DNA of 12,512 nucleotides from Nitrospirota bacterium (GCA_021819985.1 JAKAEG010000054.1:1-12512); one strand, 5' to 3'; counted from the first letter of the stretch, positions 6,214-12,503 are shown. Translations and numbers: made by a program. The notes: a model not told the origin generated them from the sequence alone.

Positions 6214-7827
6214 TCACATACCGGCTTCCTGTTTTTCAACTTCGGGCGAGAACCTGGATAGGGCCTTTATAAGGCGCTCAGGTCGAATGCCGAACCGCTG
6301 GAAAACGCGCTTCATCATATAAAGGTCTTCCTCCTCAATGCTCCTGGTAAGCAGAAGGCTCGCTCCATAGCCTCCAACAAAAAGAAATAAGTAAACCGGA
6401 AGCATCCAGGAGGAAAGTGGCAGACTTTTCGCGGCTACGTAAATGAGAAGTCCCGCTATGGCGGTCCCAGCCAGAGGTTTAAGATATGACGGCGAAAAGG
6501 GGTGCAATCCGCTTCTCCGGTATAGACTTAACGAATAGAGGATGTTTAAAAGAATATAGGAAGACATCGTCGATATAGCGGCCCCGTCCAGTCCCAGACC
6601 TGCTTTTTTAACAAGAACATAATTTAAAATTATATTGAATATAGCTCCCGTTATTGATATGTTCATGATGGTCCTCGAAAAACCCATGACCATCATAAGC
6701 ATTGTATTCATGCCCAAAAAGGCATTTATCATTAGGCCAAAGGCTAGAAAGCGTAGCGGCATGGCCGCATCCGTGAATCTTGCGCCAAAAAGGGCAGTAA
6801 TGCTCATTTGCGGGAAGAAGAACAGAACAAAAAATATGGGCAAGGTTACAGTAAAAGCCCATTTTGTGAGCACTTGATACGCCCGTTTAAGGTCCTGAAG
6901 ACCTTTATGGCCCTGCCGGCTGCTTGCGTAAATCTCCCCGGCTATTGGTAAAAAGACATAGGCAAGGGCCTGAAGAGGGAAATTAAGCAGGTTTACGAGT
7001 GAGACGCTTACGCTGTAAGTCCCTACTGCTTGAGCATTTATGTACCTGCCCACCATTATAGTATCGGTCCACATGATAATCATTCCGGTTACGCCAGCAA
7101 CCAGCAAAGGAATCGAGAATTTAACCAGCTCTCCGTAGAGACGGCCGCCCTCTGATACCATGCCGTGCCTGGGCGTGGGTAGCAAGGCCGCCCGTCCGAG
7201 CTTTTTAAAACCGAAGATTATAATAAGTGAATAAATTGTCAGGCTTGCCGATGCGTATGCGAAGAGAATTCCATTAAAAGTCTTATTCAGCAGGAGGGCA
7301 GCAGATATTAAAACCAGGTAAAAAAGAGGCATCAGGAGATCGTTGGTAATTTTTTGAACTATAAAACCATTCCCAAGCAGAATACCTCCGATTATGCCTG
7401 AGTATATGGAAAACGGCAGAAGGAACGAGATCAGCTTAAGCGGACTAGCAAGGCCCGGAATATAGAAAACATGCCGGGCAATATAACCGGAAAAGAAATA
7501 AAGGAGTATAAAAGCTATCAGCCCGAGAACAAACGCAATTTGAATACCGGCCCTTGAAATCTCGTCCGCTTTGTTTTTTTTCTTTTCACCCTGATTAATG
7601 GACACAAATCTCGTAACGCCGGATCCGATCCCAAGGGGAGTAATAACGACAAGAACCCCGAAGATCGTAAGCATGAGGGAATAAATCCCGAACTCCTCTT
7701 TCGTGGTGTTCCTTACGATCAGGATCTTGATGCAAAACCAGACGAGTTGGCTTACCACGGTGGCGGCAAGTATTAGCGTGCTTCGTTTTACGGCGGTCTT
7801 CAGGTGCGAATTGAGCCCTTTGGGCAT
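6214..7827 (-). CDS. Wzx-like polysaccharide/oligosaccharide flippase (MOP superfamily)
   Basis: A 537-residue polytopic membrane protein of the polysaccharide-biosynthesis (RfbX/Wzx, MOP exporter) family. At least twelve hydrophobic segments are visible, for example VVSQLVWFCIKILIV near residue 24, a strongly hydrophobic segment near residues 97-112, and LLVAGVTGMIIMWTDTIMVG in the middle. The motif NTTKEEFGIYSL near the N-terminus and MVGRYINAQAVGTYSV in the second half are typical of the family. Such proteins flip undecaprenyl-linked glycan units across the inner membrane. The charged C-terminal tail of about 45 residues is probably cytoplasmic. Its presence argues that the nonulosonate made by the downstream genes ends up in an exported glycan rather than only on flagellin, although the link is inferred from neighbourhood. 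No Shine-Dalgarno precedes the ATG, and a TATAAT lies only 8 bases upstream. The substrate cannot be read from sequence. Confidence 0.86.
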   Translation of the reverse strand: MPKGLNSHLKTAVKRSTLILAATVVSQLVWFCIKILIVRNTTKEEFGIYSLMLTIFGVLVVITPLGIGSGVTRFVSINQGEKKKNKADEISRAGIQIAFVLGLIAFILLYFFSGYIARHVFYIPGLASPLKLISFLLPFSIYSGIIGGILLGNGFIVQKITNDLLMPLFYLVLISAALLLNKTFNGILFAYASASLTIYSLIIIFGFKKLGRAALLPTPRHGMVSEGGRLYGELVKFSIPLLVAGVTGMIIMWTDTIMVGRYINAQAVGTYSVSVSLVNLLNFPLQALAYVFLPIAGEIYASSRQGHKGLQDLKRAYQVLTKWAFTVTLPIFFVLFFFPQMSITALFGARFTDAAMPLRFLAFGLMINAFLGMNTMLMMVMGFSRTIMNISITGAIFNIILNYVLVKKAGLGLDGAAISTMSSYILLNILYSLSLYRRSGLHPFSPSYLKPLAGTAIAGLLIYVAAKSLPLSSWMLPVYLFLFVGGYGASLLLTRSIEEEDLYMMKRVFQRFGIRPERLIKALSRFSPEVEKQEAGM

Positions 7828-7835
7828 TATGTTTG

Positions 7836-7841
7836 ATTATA
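7836..7841 (-). promoter_or_regulatory. Candidate -10 for the flippase gene
   Basis: A perfect TATAAT reads leftward and ends 8 bases before the flippase ATG. A start about 7 bases downstream would leave a leader of only one or two bases. No -35 of good quality stands at 17 bases (GGCGGG), so the call rests on the -10 alone. Confidence 0.35.
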
Positions 7842-7956
7842 ACTTTTTATTAATACACCCGCCCACCCTTGAATCCACACCTACCAGGAGGAGGTTGTGG
7901 CTGCGTCCCATCTTCCCATTTTAAAACAAGCGGCAGGCCGATTTTTTTGTATGAGA

Positions 7957-7985
7957 TTGTAAAACATCAATCCAAAGCATATAAT
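7957..7985 (+). promoter_or_regulatory. Promoter of the vapBC operon
   Basis: TTGTAA (7957-7962), a 17-base spacer and a perfect TATAAT (7980-7985) form a good sigma-70-type promoter. The expected start near 7992 leaves a 20-base leader that contains the strong ribosome site GGAGGTGA (7999-8006) before the vapB ATG at 8012. Confidence 0.65.
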
Positions 7986-7988
7986 GAA

Positions 7989-7998
7989 ATCATATGAT
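7989..7998. promoter_or_regulatory. Possible VapB operator palindrome
   Basis: ATCATATGAT is a perfect 10-base palindrome that covers the predicted transcription start of vapBC, just after the -10. Antitoxins with a ribbon-helix-helix fold commonly autorepress by binding such palindromes. A 10-base palindrome can also arise by chance, so the role is inferred from position. Confidence 0.35.
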
Positions 7999-8011
7999 GG
8001 AGGTGACAAGA

Positions 8012-8251
8012 ATGCGTGCAACATTGAATATACCTGATGAGCTAATAAAGGAAGTGCAGAAAGTCTCCGGCGAGAAGTCAAAGACTAAAGCAGTGACCAT
8101 AGCCATGAAAGAGTATCTGAAACAGCAGAAACTTAAGCAGATACTTTGTCTTAGAGGTAAGACCGGCTTTGCGTTTGATTGGCAGGAAGAGGAGAAAAAA
8201 GAAATAGAGGCGCAGGCCGGAAGGGAAAGGGCAATTGGGAAAAGAGGTTAA
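8012..8251 (+). CDS. vapB: VapB-type antitoxin (family 2, ribbon-helix-helix)
   Basis: A 79-residue protein starting MRATLNIPDELIKEVQKVSG, the classic opening of VapB family 2 antitoxins: a short beta strand (RATLNI) then two helices. KSKTKAVTIAMKEYLKQQKL continues the ribbon-helix-helix DNA-binding fold, and the acidic, tryptophan-containing tail (FDWQEEEKKE) probably wraps the toxin active site. The start at 8012 is chosen over upstream in-frame ATGs at 7994 and 7997 because GGAGGTGA lies 5 bases before it and those codons overlap the ribosome site. The final 17 bases overlap the toxin gene. It should neutralise VapC and, with it, repress its own promoter. Confidence 0.86.
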   Translation: MRATLNIPDELIKEVQKVSGEKSKTKAVTIAMKEYLKQQKLKQILCLRGKTGFAFDWQEEEKKEIEAQAGRERAIGKRG

Positions 8252-8630
8252 AAACGTCCTTATAGATACAAGCGCCTGGGTCGAATTCTTCAGGAACAAC
8301 CCGGAAACCGCAGATACGGTCACTAAGATCATAGAAGATGGCAGGGCCTGCATTTGTGGGGTGATATATTTCGAGCTTTTACAGGGTATAAGGACCGGCG
8401 AGGATCCGGGGCGCTTGATAGATCTGCTTACAGCGCTCGATTTTATGGAAATTACGGCAGAAATATGGATAAAGGCCGGCAGTATTTCCGCTGCATTGAG
8501 AAAACAGGGGACCACTTTGCCAATGTCTGATCTGCTTATAGCCGCAACAGCGATCGAGCGCGGCCTTTCTGTACTGACTTACGACGAGCATTTCTCAAGT
8601 ATTCCGGGACTCAACCTGTACCGCCAATAA
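8235..8630 (+). CDS. vapC: VapC-type PIN-domain ribonuclease toxin
   Basis: A 131-residue PIN-domain protein. The four acidic active-site residues are intact: Asp11 in LIDTSAWVEF, Glu47 in IYFELLQGI, Asp99 in LPMSDLLIAATA and Asp117 in TYDEHF. Members are magnesium-dependent endoribonucleases, many cutting tRNA or rRNA; the target here is unknown. The start is a TTG at 8235 with GGAAAGG 4 bases upstream, inside the end of vapB; no ATG or GTG lies between it and the conserved LIDTS. The length is normal for VapC, and nothing suggests inactivation. It ends 16 bases before the convergent HIT gene, with no clear hairpin terminator between them. Confidence 0.9.
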   Translation: MGKEVKNVLIDTSAWVEFFRNNPETADTVTKIIEDGRACICGVIYFELLQGIRTGEDPGRLIDLLTALDFMEITAEIWIKAGSISAALRKQGTTLPMSDLLIAATAIERGLSVLTYDEHFSSIPGLNLYRQ

Positions 8631-8646
8631 AATCCCCCCCTTTTCC

Positions 8647-8988
8647 TTACCCCGGCGGCCAGTGCATGGGCCTGCCGCCAAGCACATGAAGGTGGATATG
8701 ATAGACGCTCTGCCCGGCCTCGGCGTTGGTGTTCATCACCATCCTGAAACCCCGGCTTGCTATTTTTTTGTCCTCCGCTATACGGCCTGCAACCCTGTAA
8801 AGATGCCCGATCAGGGCCTCGTCCCCGTCCTTAAGCTCAAGAGGTGTCGCTATGTGTTTTTTGGGGACCACCAGGAAGTGGACCGGGGCCTGCGGCGCGA
8901 TGTCCTCGAAGGCAACACATGTATCGTCTTCGAAAATTATCTTTGCATTGGCTTTTTTAGCGGCTATCCGGCAGAAGAGACAGTCCAT
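8647..8988 (-). CDS. HIT-family nucleotide hydrolase (HINT-like)
   Basis: A 113-residue histidine-triad protein. It begins MDCLFCRIAAKKANAKIIFEDD, with the paired Cys3/Cys6 seen in many bacterial members, has the VPKKH segment at 41-45, and ends with HIHLHVLGGRPMHWPPG, where His97, His99 and His101 form the triad; His99 is the expected nucleophile. HINT-type members hydrolyse adenosine 5'-phosphoramidates and related AMP conjugates in the cytoplasm. The length is exactly that of the family. It follows hisI by 12 bases and is probably the last gene of the three-gene operon, although no good Shine-Dalgarno is seen at normal spacing. Confidence 0.92.
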   Translation of the reverse strand: MDCLFCRIAAKKANAKIIFEDDTCVAFEDIAPQAPVHFLVVPKKHIATPLELKDGDEALIGHLYRVAGRIAEDKKIASRGFRMVMNTNAEAGQSVYHIHLHVLGGRPMHWPPG

Positions 8989-9000
8989 TTTAAAAATTTT

Positions 9001-9330
9001 TTATATTTTCCTGAAAAAACAGGTCCTTTCGCCCGTATGGCAGGCTCCGGCTCCGGCCTGATTCACCTTTACCAGAAGCGTGTCCGCGTCGCAGTCATAA
9101 AGCACCTCTTTGACCTGCTGAGTACAGCCGGAGGTCTCGCCTTTTTTCCAGTATTTCTGCCTGGAACGGCTCCAGAAATGCGTGTAGCCGCTATCAAGCG
9201 TCATCTTTAGTGATTCATTGTTCATCCAGGCCATCATAAGCACCTCGCCGGTGCCGGCCTCCTGCACAATGGCGGGGATCAGACCTTTTTCATCATATTT
9301 CAGTTCCGGCAACCCTTTTTTTTCGTTCAT
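9001..9330 (-). CDS. hisI: Phosphoribosyl-AMP cyclohydrolase
   Basis: A 109-residue stand-alone HisI. LMMAWMNNESL (31-41), FWSRSRQKYWKKGETSG (52-68) and YDCDADTLLVKV (78-89) are the family signatures. Asp79, Asp81 and Asp83 are the magnesium ligands, and Cys80, Cys97 and Cys104 are the zinc ligands. It opens the adenine ring of phosphoribosyl-AMP in histidine biosynthesis. There is no fused HisE (pyrophosphohydrolase) domain, so that activity must be encoded elsewhere. The ATG overlaps the stop of the upstream adenosine-kinase-family gene by 4 bases (ATGA), indicating translational coupling. No other his genes are in the window, so it is detached from any main his operon at least locally. Confidence 0.94.
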   Translation of the reverse strand: MNEKKGLPELKYDEKGLIPAIVQEAGTGEVLMMAWMNNESLKMTLDSGYTHFWSRSRQKYWKKGETSGCTQQVKEVLYDCDADTLLVKVNQAGAGACHTGERTCFFRKI

Positions 9331-9809
9331 AATTTATATCCGATCTTTCTTAAAAATTCCTTTCTCTTTAACTTGTCTTCCCCGGTTTCGACCCCTTTGG
9401 GAGCGTAACCGTCTATTACTCCCAGGACGCCGCCGCCCATATCGTTTTTTGCCACAACCGCCTCCACCGGATTGGCCGTGGCGCAAAAGATGTTGCAGAC
9501 CTCCGGGCACTCCTTGATGCGGTTAAGCACGTTTATGGGGAAAGCGTCTTTTAAAATGATGCAGAAGACATGACCCGCCCCGATAGCCTGGAGGTTTTTT
9601 ACGCATAAATCTATGAGTGTCTGGTCGTTCCCCTCGGTCCTTATGAGGCACGGCCCGGAGGCCTCGGTAAAAGCCACCCCGAACTTCGCCTGCGGAACGG
9701 ATGTGACAATGGTCTCATAGAGGTCCTCGGCGGTTTTTATGAAATGCGTCTGCCCCAGTATGAGATTCGTCCCCTCCGGTTTTTCAAGGCTTACGGTTAT
9801 TATTTCCAT
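9327..9809 (-). CDS. Adenosine-specific kinase family protein (PF04008/COG1839)
   Basis: A 160-residue protein beginning MEIITVSLEKPEGTNLILGQ, with FGVAFTEASGPCLIRTEGND in the middle and NPVEAVVAKNDMGGGVLGVIDG near the C-terminus, as in the Adenosine_kin family. An archaeal member has been described as an adenosine-specific kinase, but the biological role is poorly settled. The reading frame is open upstream to an ATG at 9965, giving 52 extra residues. I choose 9809 because the family starts at MEIITVSLEKP and about 160 residues is the usual length, and because the extra stretch has no family character and contains the promoter. An extended -10 lies 7 bases upstream, so the message may be leaderless. 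hisI follows with a 4-base overlap. Confidence 0.85.
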   Translation of the reverse strand: MEIITVSLEKPEGTNLILGQTHFIKTAEDLYETIVTSVPQAKFGVAFTEASGPCLIRTEGNDQTLIDLCVKNLQAIGAGHVFCIILKDAFPINVLNRIKECPEVCNIFCATANPVEAVVAKNDMGGGVLGVIDGYAPKGVETGEDKLKRKEFLRKIGYKL

Positions 9810-10000
9810 TGCGAAATTATAGCACAGGGACGGAAAAACCTGACCCAAACGTGGATATTCAGGGGTTTTCGCGGGGATTGCCTGCCCGATCTTTTTGTAA
9901 TATCCTTTTAGAAACCGGCTTGAGAGAAAGCGCCCCTGTTTCTTAATAATCCCGTACTCACCCAAAGTTCCAAAACAAGCAAATAAAAATAAAAAAACCT
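9810..10000. other. Divergent intergenic region between the kinase-family gene and the GH57 gene
   Basis: This 191-base region separates two divergent units. The leftward promoter is described separately. For the rightward GH57 gene only a weak pair is visible: TTGAGA (9920-9925) and AATAAT (9945-9950) at 19 bases. The last 35 bases before the GH57 ATG are very A-rich and contain no ribosome site. Confidence 0.4.
9816..9824 (-). promoter_or_regulatory. Extended -10 promoter of the adenosine-kinase-family/hisI/HIT operon
   Basis: Reading leftward the sequence is TGCTATAAT, a perfect extended -10 (TGn plus TATAAT). Six bases separate it from the ATG at 9809, so the start expected 7 bases downstream falls on or next to the A of that ATG. 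There is no Shine-Dalgarno between them. The -35 region is weak, which is usual with an extended -10. Confidence 0.6.
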
Positions 10001-11206
10001 ATGGCGGAAGTCTATCATGCCCTTGGATTGAACATGCACCAGCCCCCCGGCAACCTGCTTGCACTCCACAATTCCCAGGAGAGGTGGGAGGCTAGGCAGA
10101 TCCTCTGGTGCTATGACAGGCCCACACGCATGCTTGAAGGCTATGAGGATATAGCCAGGCCGCATATCAGTTTTTCCGGCACGCTTTTAAAACAGCTTGA
10201 TGACCCCGCCATTCGGGAGACCTTCCATGATGTTGTGGACGTGGAGGACTTCCTTGCCCGGTACAGGCGCTCGCAATGCATCGAATTTATGGGCACGGGA
10301 CTTTATCACCCCGTTTATCCGCTGATCCCTCATTCAGACTGGGAAACCCAGACAGCCTGGTGGAAAGGCCTTGGATGGAAGCTCCTGGGCAGGGCCTGGT
10401 TTCAGCTTCAGGGTTTCTGGTCCCCGGAAATGGGTTTTTGCATGGAGATGATACCCATGCTTAAAAGGCACGGGTATCGTTATGTGATAATCGATTCCAT
10501 TTATATAAAACCCAGGCGGCAGATGAGGTGGGAGGAGCAGCGCTACCGTCCATATATAGCACGCTGGGGCGGCGAGGAAATTTGTATTATCCCGCGGGAC
10601 AGGGAGCTTTCAAACGCTCAGGAGTCCGGCTTGGACCCTGGGTGGTTCCAGCACGAGGTTTACGAGAGGACAAAAAACTGCGATTTCCCGGCCCTGGTCA
10701 CAACCTGGACGGACGGCGAAAACGGCGGCTGGTTCCGCACAGTCCATGTGGACAGCGGCTTTTGGGGGCATTTCTACCGGCCTATCCTGGACAGGTACAG
10801 GGCAGGCGTGCTGGGCTTCACACCTATTCATATAAGCAGCTATCTGGACAGGTTCCCGCCCACTGAGGAGGTGGACATATATCCCGGCGCCTGGAACACC
10901 GGGCACCACTGGGGAGGGGATTTCGGCCAATGGACGGGCTCCCTCCTTCAAAAAAGGGGGCTTGAGGAGCTGGGCAGGACAAGCTCCTATTACCAGCAGG
11001 TCAAGCAGGCCTTCGACCAGCGCGGACATATGTCGGCAAACCCGGAAGAGGTGCGCCATCTGATAACCACGGCCTACGACCATATCCTTCAGGCCGAGAC
11101 AAGCTGCAACTTCTATTGGGGGAGCTGTTGGGTAAACCGCTCGTTTGACGGAATGGACCAGGCCTATAAACTGCTGGATACTGCCCGTTCGCTGATACCG
11201 GGATAG
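10001..11206 (+). CDS. Glycoside hydrolase family 57 protein
   Basis: A 401-residue GH57-like protein. The conserved family regions are visible in order: HQPP (13-16) in region 1; GTGLYHPVYPLIPHS (98-112) in region 2; QGFWSPEMGF (137-146) in region 3, with Glu143 as the expected nucleophile; and TTWTDGENGG (234-243) in region 4, with Asp238 as the expected acid/base. GH57 enzymes are retaining alpha-glucan-active enzymes (amylase, 4-alpha-glucanotransferase, branching enzyme, amylopullulanase). Which activity applies here cannot be read from the sequence. The protein is shorter than characterised members (commonly 500 residues or more), so the C-terminal helical part is reduced. No signal peptide is present, so it is probably cytoplasmic and may serve glycogen or other storage glucan. 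The ATG at 10001 starts directly on family-like sequence but has no Shine-Dalgarno. Confidence 0.85.
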   Translation: MAEVYHALGLNMHQPPGNLLALHNSQERWEARQILWCYDRPTRMLEGYEDIARPHISFSGTLLKQLDDPAIRETFHDVVDVEDFLARYRRSQCIEFMGTGLYHPVYPLIPHSDWETQTAWWKGLGWKLLGRAWFQLQGFWSPEMGFCMEMIPMLKRHGYRYVIIDSIYIKPRRQMRWEEQRYRPYIARWGGEEICIIPRDRELSNAQESGLDPGWFQHEVYERTKNCDFPALVTTWTDGENGGWFRTVHVDSGFWGHFYRPILDRYRAGVLGFTPIHISSYLDRFPPTEEVDIYPGAWNTGHHWGGDFGQWTGSLLQKRGLEELGRTSSYYQQVKQAFDQRGHMSANPEEVRHLITTAYDHILQAETSCNFYWGSCWVNRSFDGMDQAYKLLDTARSLIPG

Positions 11207-11313
11207 AGAAATGCACCGCCGGAATTAATTAAAAAAATAAAATTTCAGCCTGCCTAAAGTTTTTAATTGTTTGTTCCGATAAAGAAATTAGTAGTCTCCC
11301 AGTCTCCCCTCCC

Positions 11314-11340
11314 AAAGGCGGCCGCAATGCGGCCGCCTTT
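11314..11340. terminator. Strong GC hairpin, possible terminator of the GH57 gene
   Basis: AAAGGCGGCCGC (11314-11325) and GCGGCCGCCTTT (11329-11340) form a perfect 12-base-pair stem with a 3-base loop. The A/T ends give only three T residues after the GC stem on either strand, so it is a less than ideal but plausible intrinsic terminator 107 bases after the GH57 stop. It could also be a REP-like palindrome. Confidence 0.5.
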
Positions 11341-11369
11341 ACCCCCTCCATCTTTCCAGCCTGGTTCGA

Positions 11370-11542
11370 ACCTGTCTCAAAATTGATTTCGAAGCGAAAA
11401 AAAGCGGAAATCGTGCCAGACAAGGAAAAAAGGGGAAATCGCCCGGAGGCGCAACAGTGCTGCGTTGAGGACGATTTTCCTTTTTTGACGCCGTATGGCG
11501 CGATTTCAGCCTTTTGCAGCCGGAAGCAATTTTGAGACAGGT
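11370..11542. repeat. Imperfect 173-base palindromic element with 16-base terminal inverted repeats
   Basis: ACCTGTCTCAAAATTG (11370-11385) is the exact reverse complement of CAATTTTGAGACAGGT (11527-11542). Inside, the two arms remain partly complementary: AAATCGTGCCAGAC on the left matches the reverse complement of a stretch near 11491-11506 with few changes; purine-rich AAGGAAAAAAGG pairs with CCTTTTTT (11480-11487); and the centre, near 11457, closes as CGCA.CA/TG.TGCG. The whole unit could fold into one long hairpin. No protein frame fits. It resembles a MITE or a large REP-type element. No obvious target-site duplication flanks it. It ends 19 bases before the next gene's ATG. Confidence 0.7.
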
Positions 11543-11561
11543 CCCCATGTTAGGATAGACG

Positions 11562-12053
11562 ATGGAATGGACGGAAGACCTGGCTGTCGGCAACGACACC
11601 ATAGATTTCCAGCATAAGGAGCTTTTCCGCAGGATAAACGACTTGGTGCTGGCCGTCCACAACAGCGTTTGCAAGTACAAGATAACCGATGTCATAACAT
11701 TCCTCGAAGACTACATCTCCTTCCATTTTGGTGAAGAAGAGCAGCTTATGCAGGGTCGCTCTTACCCCGCTTACAGGGCGCACAAGGCCCAGCATGAAAA
11801 ATTCAAAAGAAATTTCGTGAAACTCAAAAAGGAACTGCTTAAACTGGATGGCGGAAAGAAACCGGGCTCCTACGGGCTTTCCGTCCGCACAAACCAGGTA
11901 GTGGTCGATTGGATAGTGGAGCACATAGCCAAGGTGGATAAATTGTTCGGCCAGTTTTTAAGGCAGGAGCCCGTTTCCTGTCCCGTCCTGGTGTGTAAAA
12001 TTCCAAAAAAAGTAAACATAAAAAATTCCCTTAAGCAACACCCCTCCCTGTAG
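11562..12053 (+). CDS. Bacteriohemerythrin (diiron oxygen-binding protein)
   Basis: A 163-residue hemerythrin-like protein. It opens MEWTEDLAVGNDTIDFQHKELF, the standard start. All seven iron ligands are present: His18, His55 and Glu59 (HFGEE), His74 and His78 (HKAQH), His121 and Asp126 (HIAKVD). Bacteriohemerythrins bind oxygen reversibly and serve oxygen delivery, sensing or scavenging in microaerobic or anaerobic bacteria. The domain proper ends near residue 134, the usual full length. Here about 29 further residues follow, including CPVLVC and a lysine-rich end, which are unusual and may be run-on past a lost stop. The ATG at 11562 has AGGA 6 bases upstream. The gene stands alone; its leader begins at the edge of the palindromic element, which could influence its expression. 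Confidence 0.9.
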   Translation: MEWTEDLAVGNDTIDFQHKELFRRINDLVLAVHNSVCKYKITDVITFLEDYISFHFGEEEQLMQGRSYPAYRAHKAQHEKFKRNFVKLKKELLKLDGGKKPGSYGLSVRTNQVVVDWIVEHIAKVDKLFGQFLRQEPVSCPVLVCKIPKKVNIKNSLKQHPSL

Positions 12054-12284
12054 CTGGCTGGTAAACCTGCAAGCAAATAGTCGAAGTTAGTCATTGCCGG
12101 CCTGTCCGGGTAAAAATCTTTCATTGTTTGCGGAAGATTGCCGCAGCCCCTCGCATTGACTTGCCCTATATAGTTGCTGTCAGTGCGGGCAAAACGTGGT
12201 AAGCTCGTCACAAACAAAGACCGGCTCGCTCGATCAGGTGTGCTGTCTCAAAAATTCATCGCAAATTGTTTGAGTTCTTTAGCA

Positions 12285-12310
12285 GTCATTCCCGCGCAGG
12301 CGGGAATGAC
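12285..12310. repeat. REP-like palindrome
   Basis: GTCATTCCCGC (12285-12295) and GCGGGAATGAC (12300-12310) form a perfect 11-base-pair stem with the loop GCAG. Palindromes of the form ATTCCCGCN4GCGGGAAT are known as dispersed extragenic repeats in many proteobacterial and related genomes. Only one copy is in this window, so dispersion is inferred and not seen. Confidence 0.7.
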
Positions 12311-12397
12311 GGACCTATTGCGGTTATATTTAAGACGTTTCCACCAGCTCATCGCGGACTTGCGGAATCCCGCAATCTCAACTCTTTTCCTTTTTGT

Positions 12398-12441
12398 ATT
12401 ACAATTTTGTCTTACATTTTGGTCGTTAATTACAATTTTGT
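12398..12441. repeat. Direct repeat of ATTACAATTTTGT, possible operator pair
   Basis: ATTACAATTTTGT occurs at 12398-12410 and again at 12429-12441, start to start 31 bases apart (about three helical turns). The second copy extends into the palindrome TACAATTTTGTA. The spacing and position, about 50-90 bases before a sigma-54-like site, suggest a regulator-binding pair, but no regulator is identified. Confidence 0.35.
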
Positions 12442-12487
12442 AGACAGAAATTTGAACGATTTCTTTATAAATAAGCTACTTAGGTTC

Positions 12488-12503
12488 TGGCACAGAATTT
12501 GAG
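12488..12503 (+). promoter_or_regulatory. Sigma-54-like promoter pointing out of the window
   Basis: TGGCAC (12488-12493), five bases, then TTGAG (12499-12503) matches the -24 element exactly and has the -12 TTG at the right spacing, but the usual C after TTG is A. The downstream gene would lie beyond the right edge. Support is motif only. Confidence 0.3.

Larger units (their letters stand above)
11207..11561. other. Gene-free stretch with two palindromic structures
   Basis: This 355-base stretch between the GH57 gene and the bacteriohemerythrin gene has no convincing coding frame. It contains an AT-rich 9-base inverted repeat (11227-11235 with 11260-11268), a doubled AGTCTCCC near 11293-11308, a strong GC hairpin (11314-11340) and the 173-base imperfect palindrome (11370-11542). 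The last 19 bases are the leader of the bacteriohemerythrin gene with AGGA at 11552-11555. Confidence 0.6.

Noticed and set aside
8662..9210. Plus-strand open frame spanning the HIT and hisI genes
   Set aside because: It runs antisense across two genes with intact catalytic motifs and across their intergenic gap, which is typical of a chance frame.
9810..9965. N-terminal extension of the adenosine-kinase-family protein to an ATG at 9965
   Set aside because: The extra 52 residues do not match the family, and the stretch contains a perfect extended -10 directly before the internal ATG.
10610..11083. Minus-strand open frame of 157 codons inside the GH57 gene
   Set aside because: It is antisense to the catalytic region of the GH57 gene and has no domain signature.
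12174..12502. Two overlapping plus-strand frames of 78 and 89 codons in the right end
   Set aside because: Both read through the REP palindrome and AT-rich repeats, have no good ribosome site and no family character.
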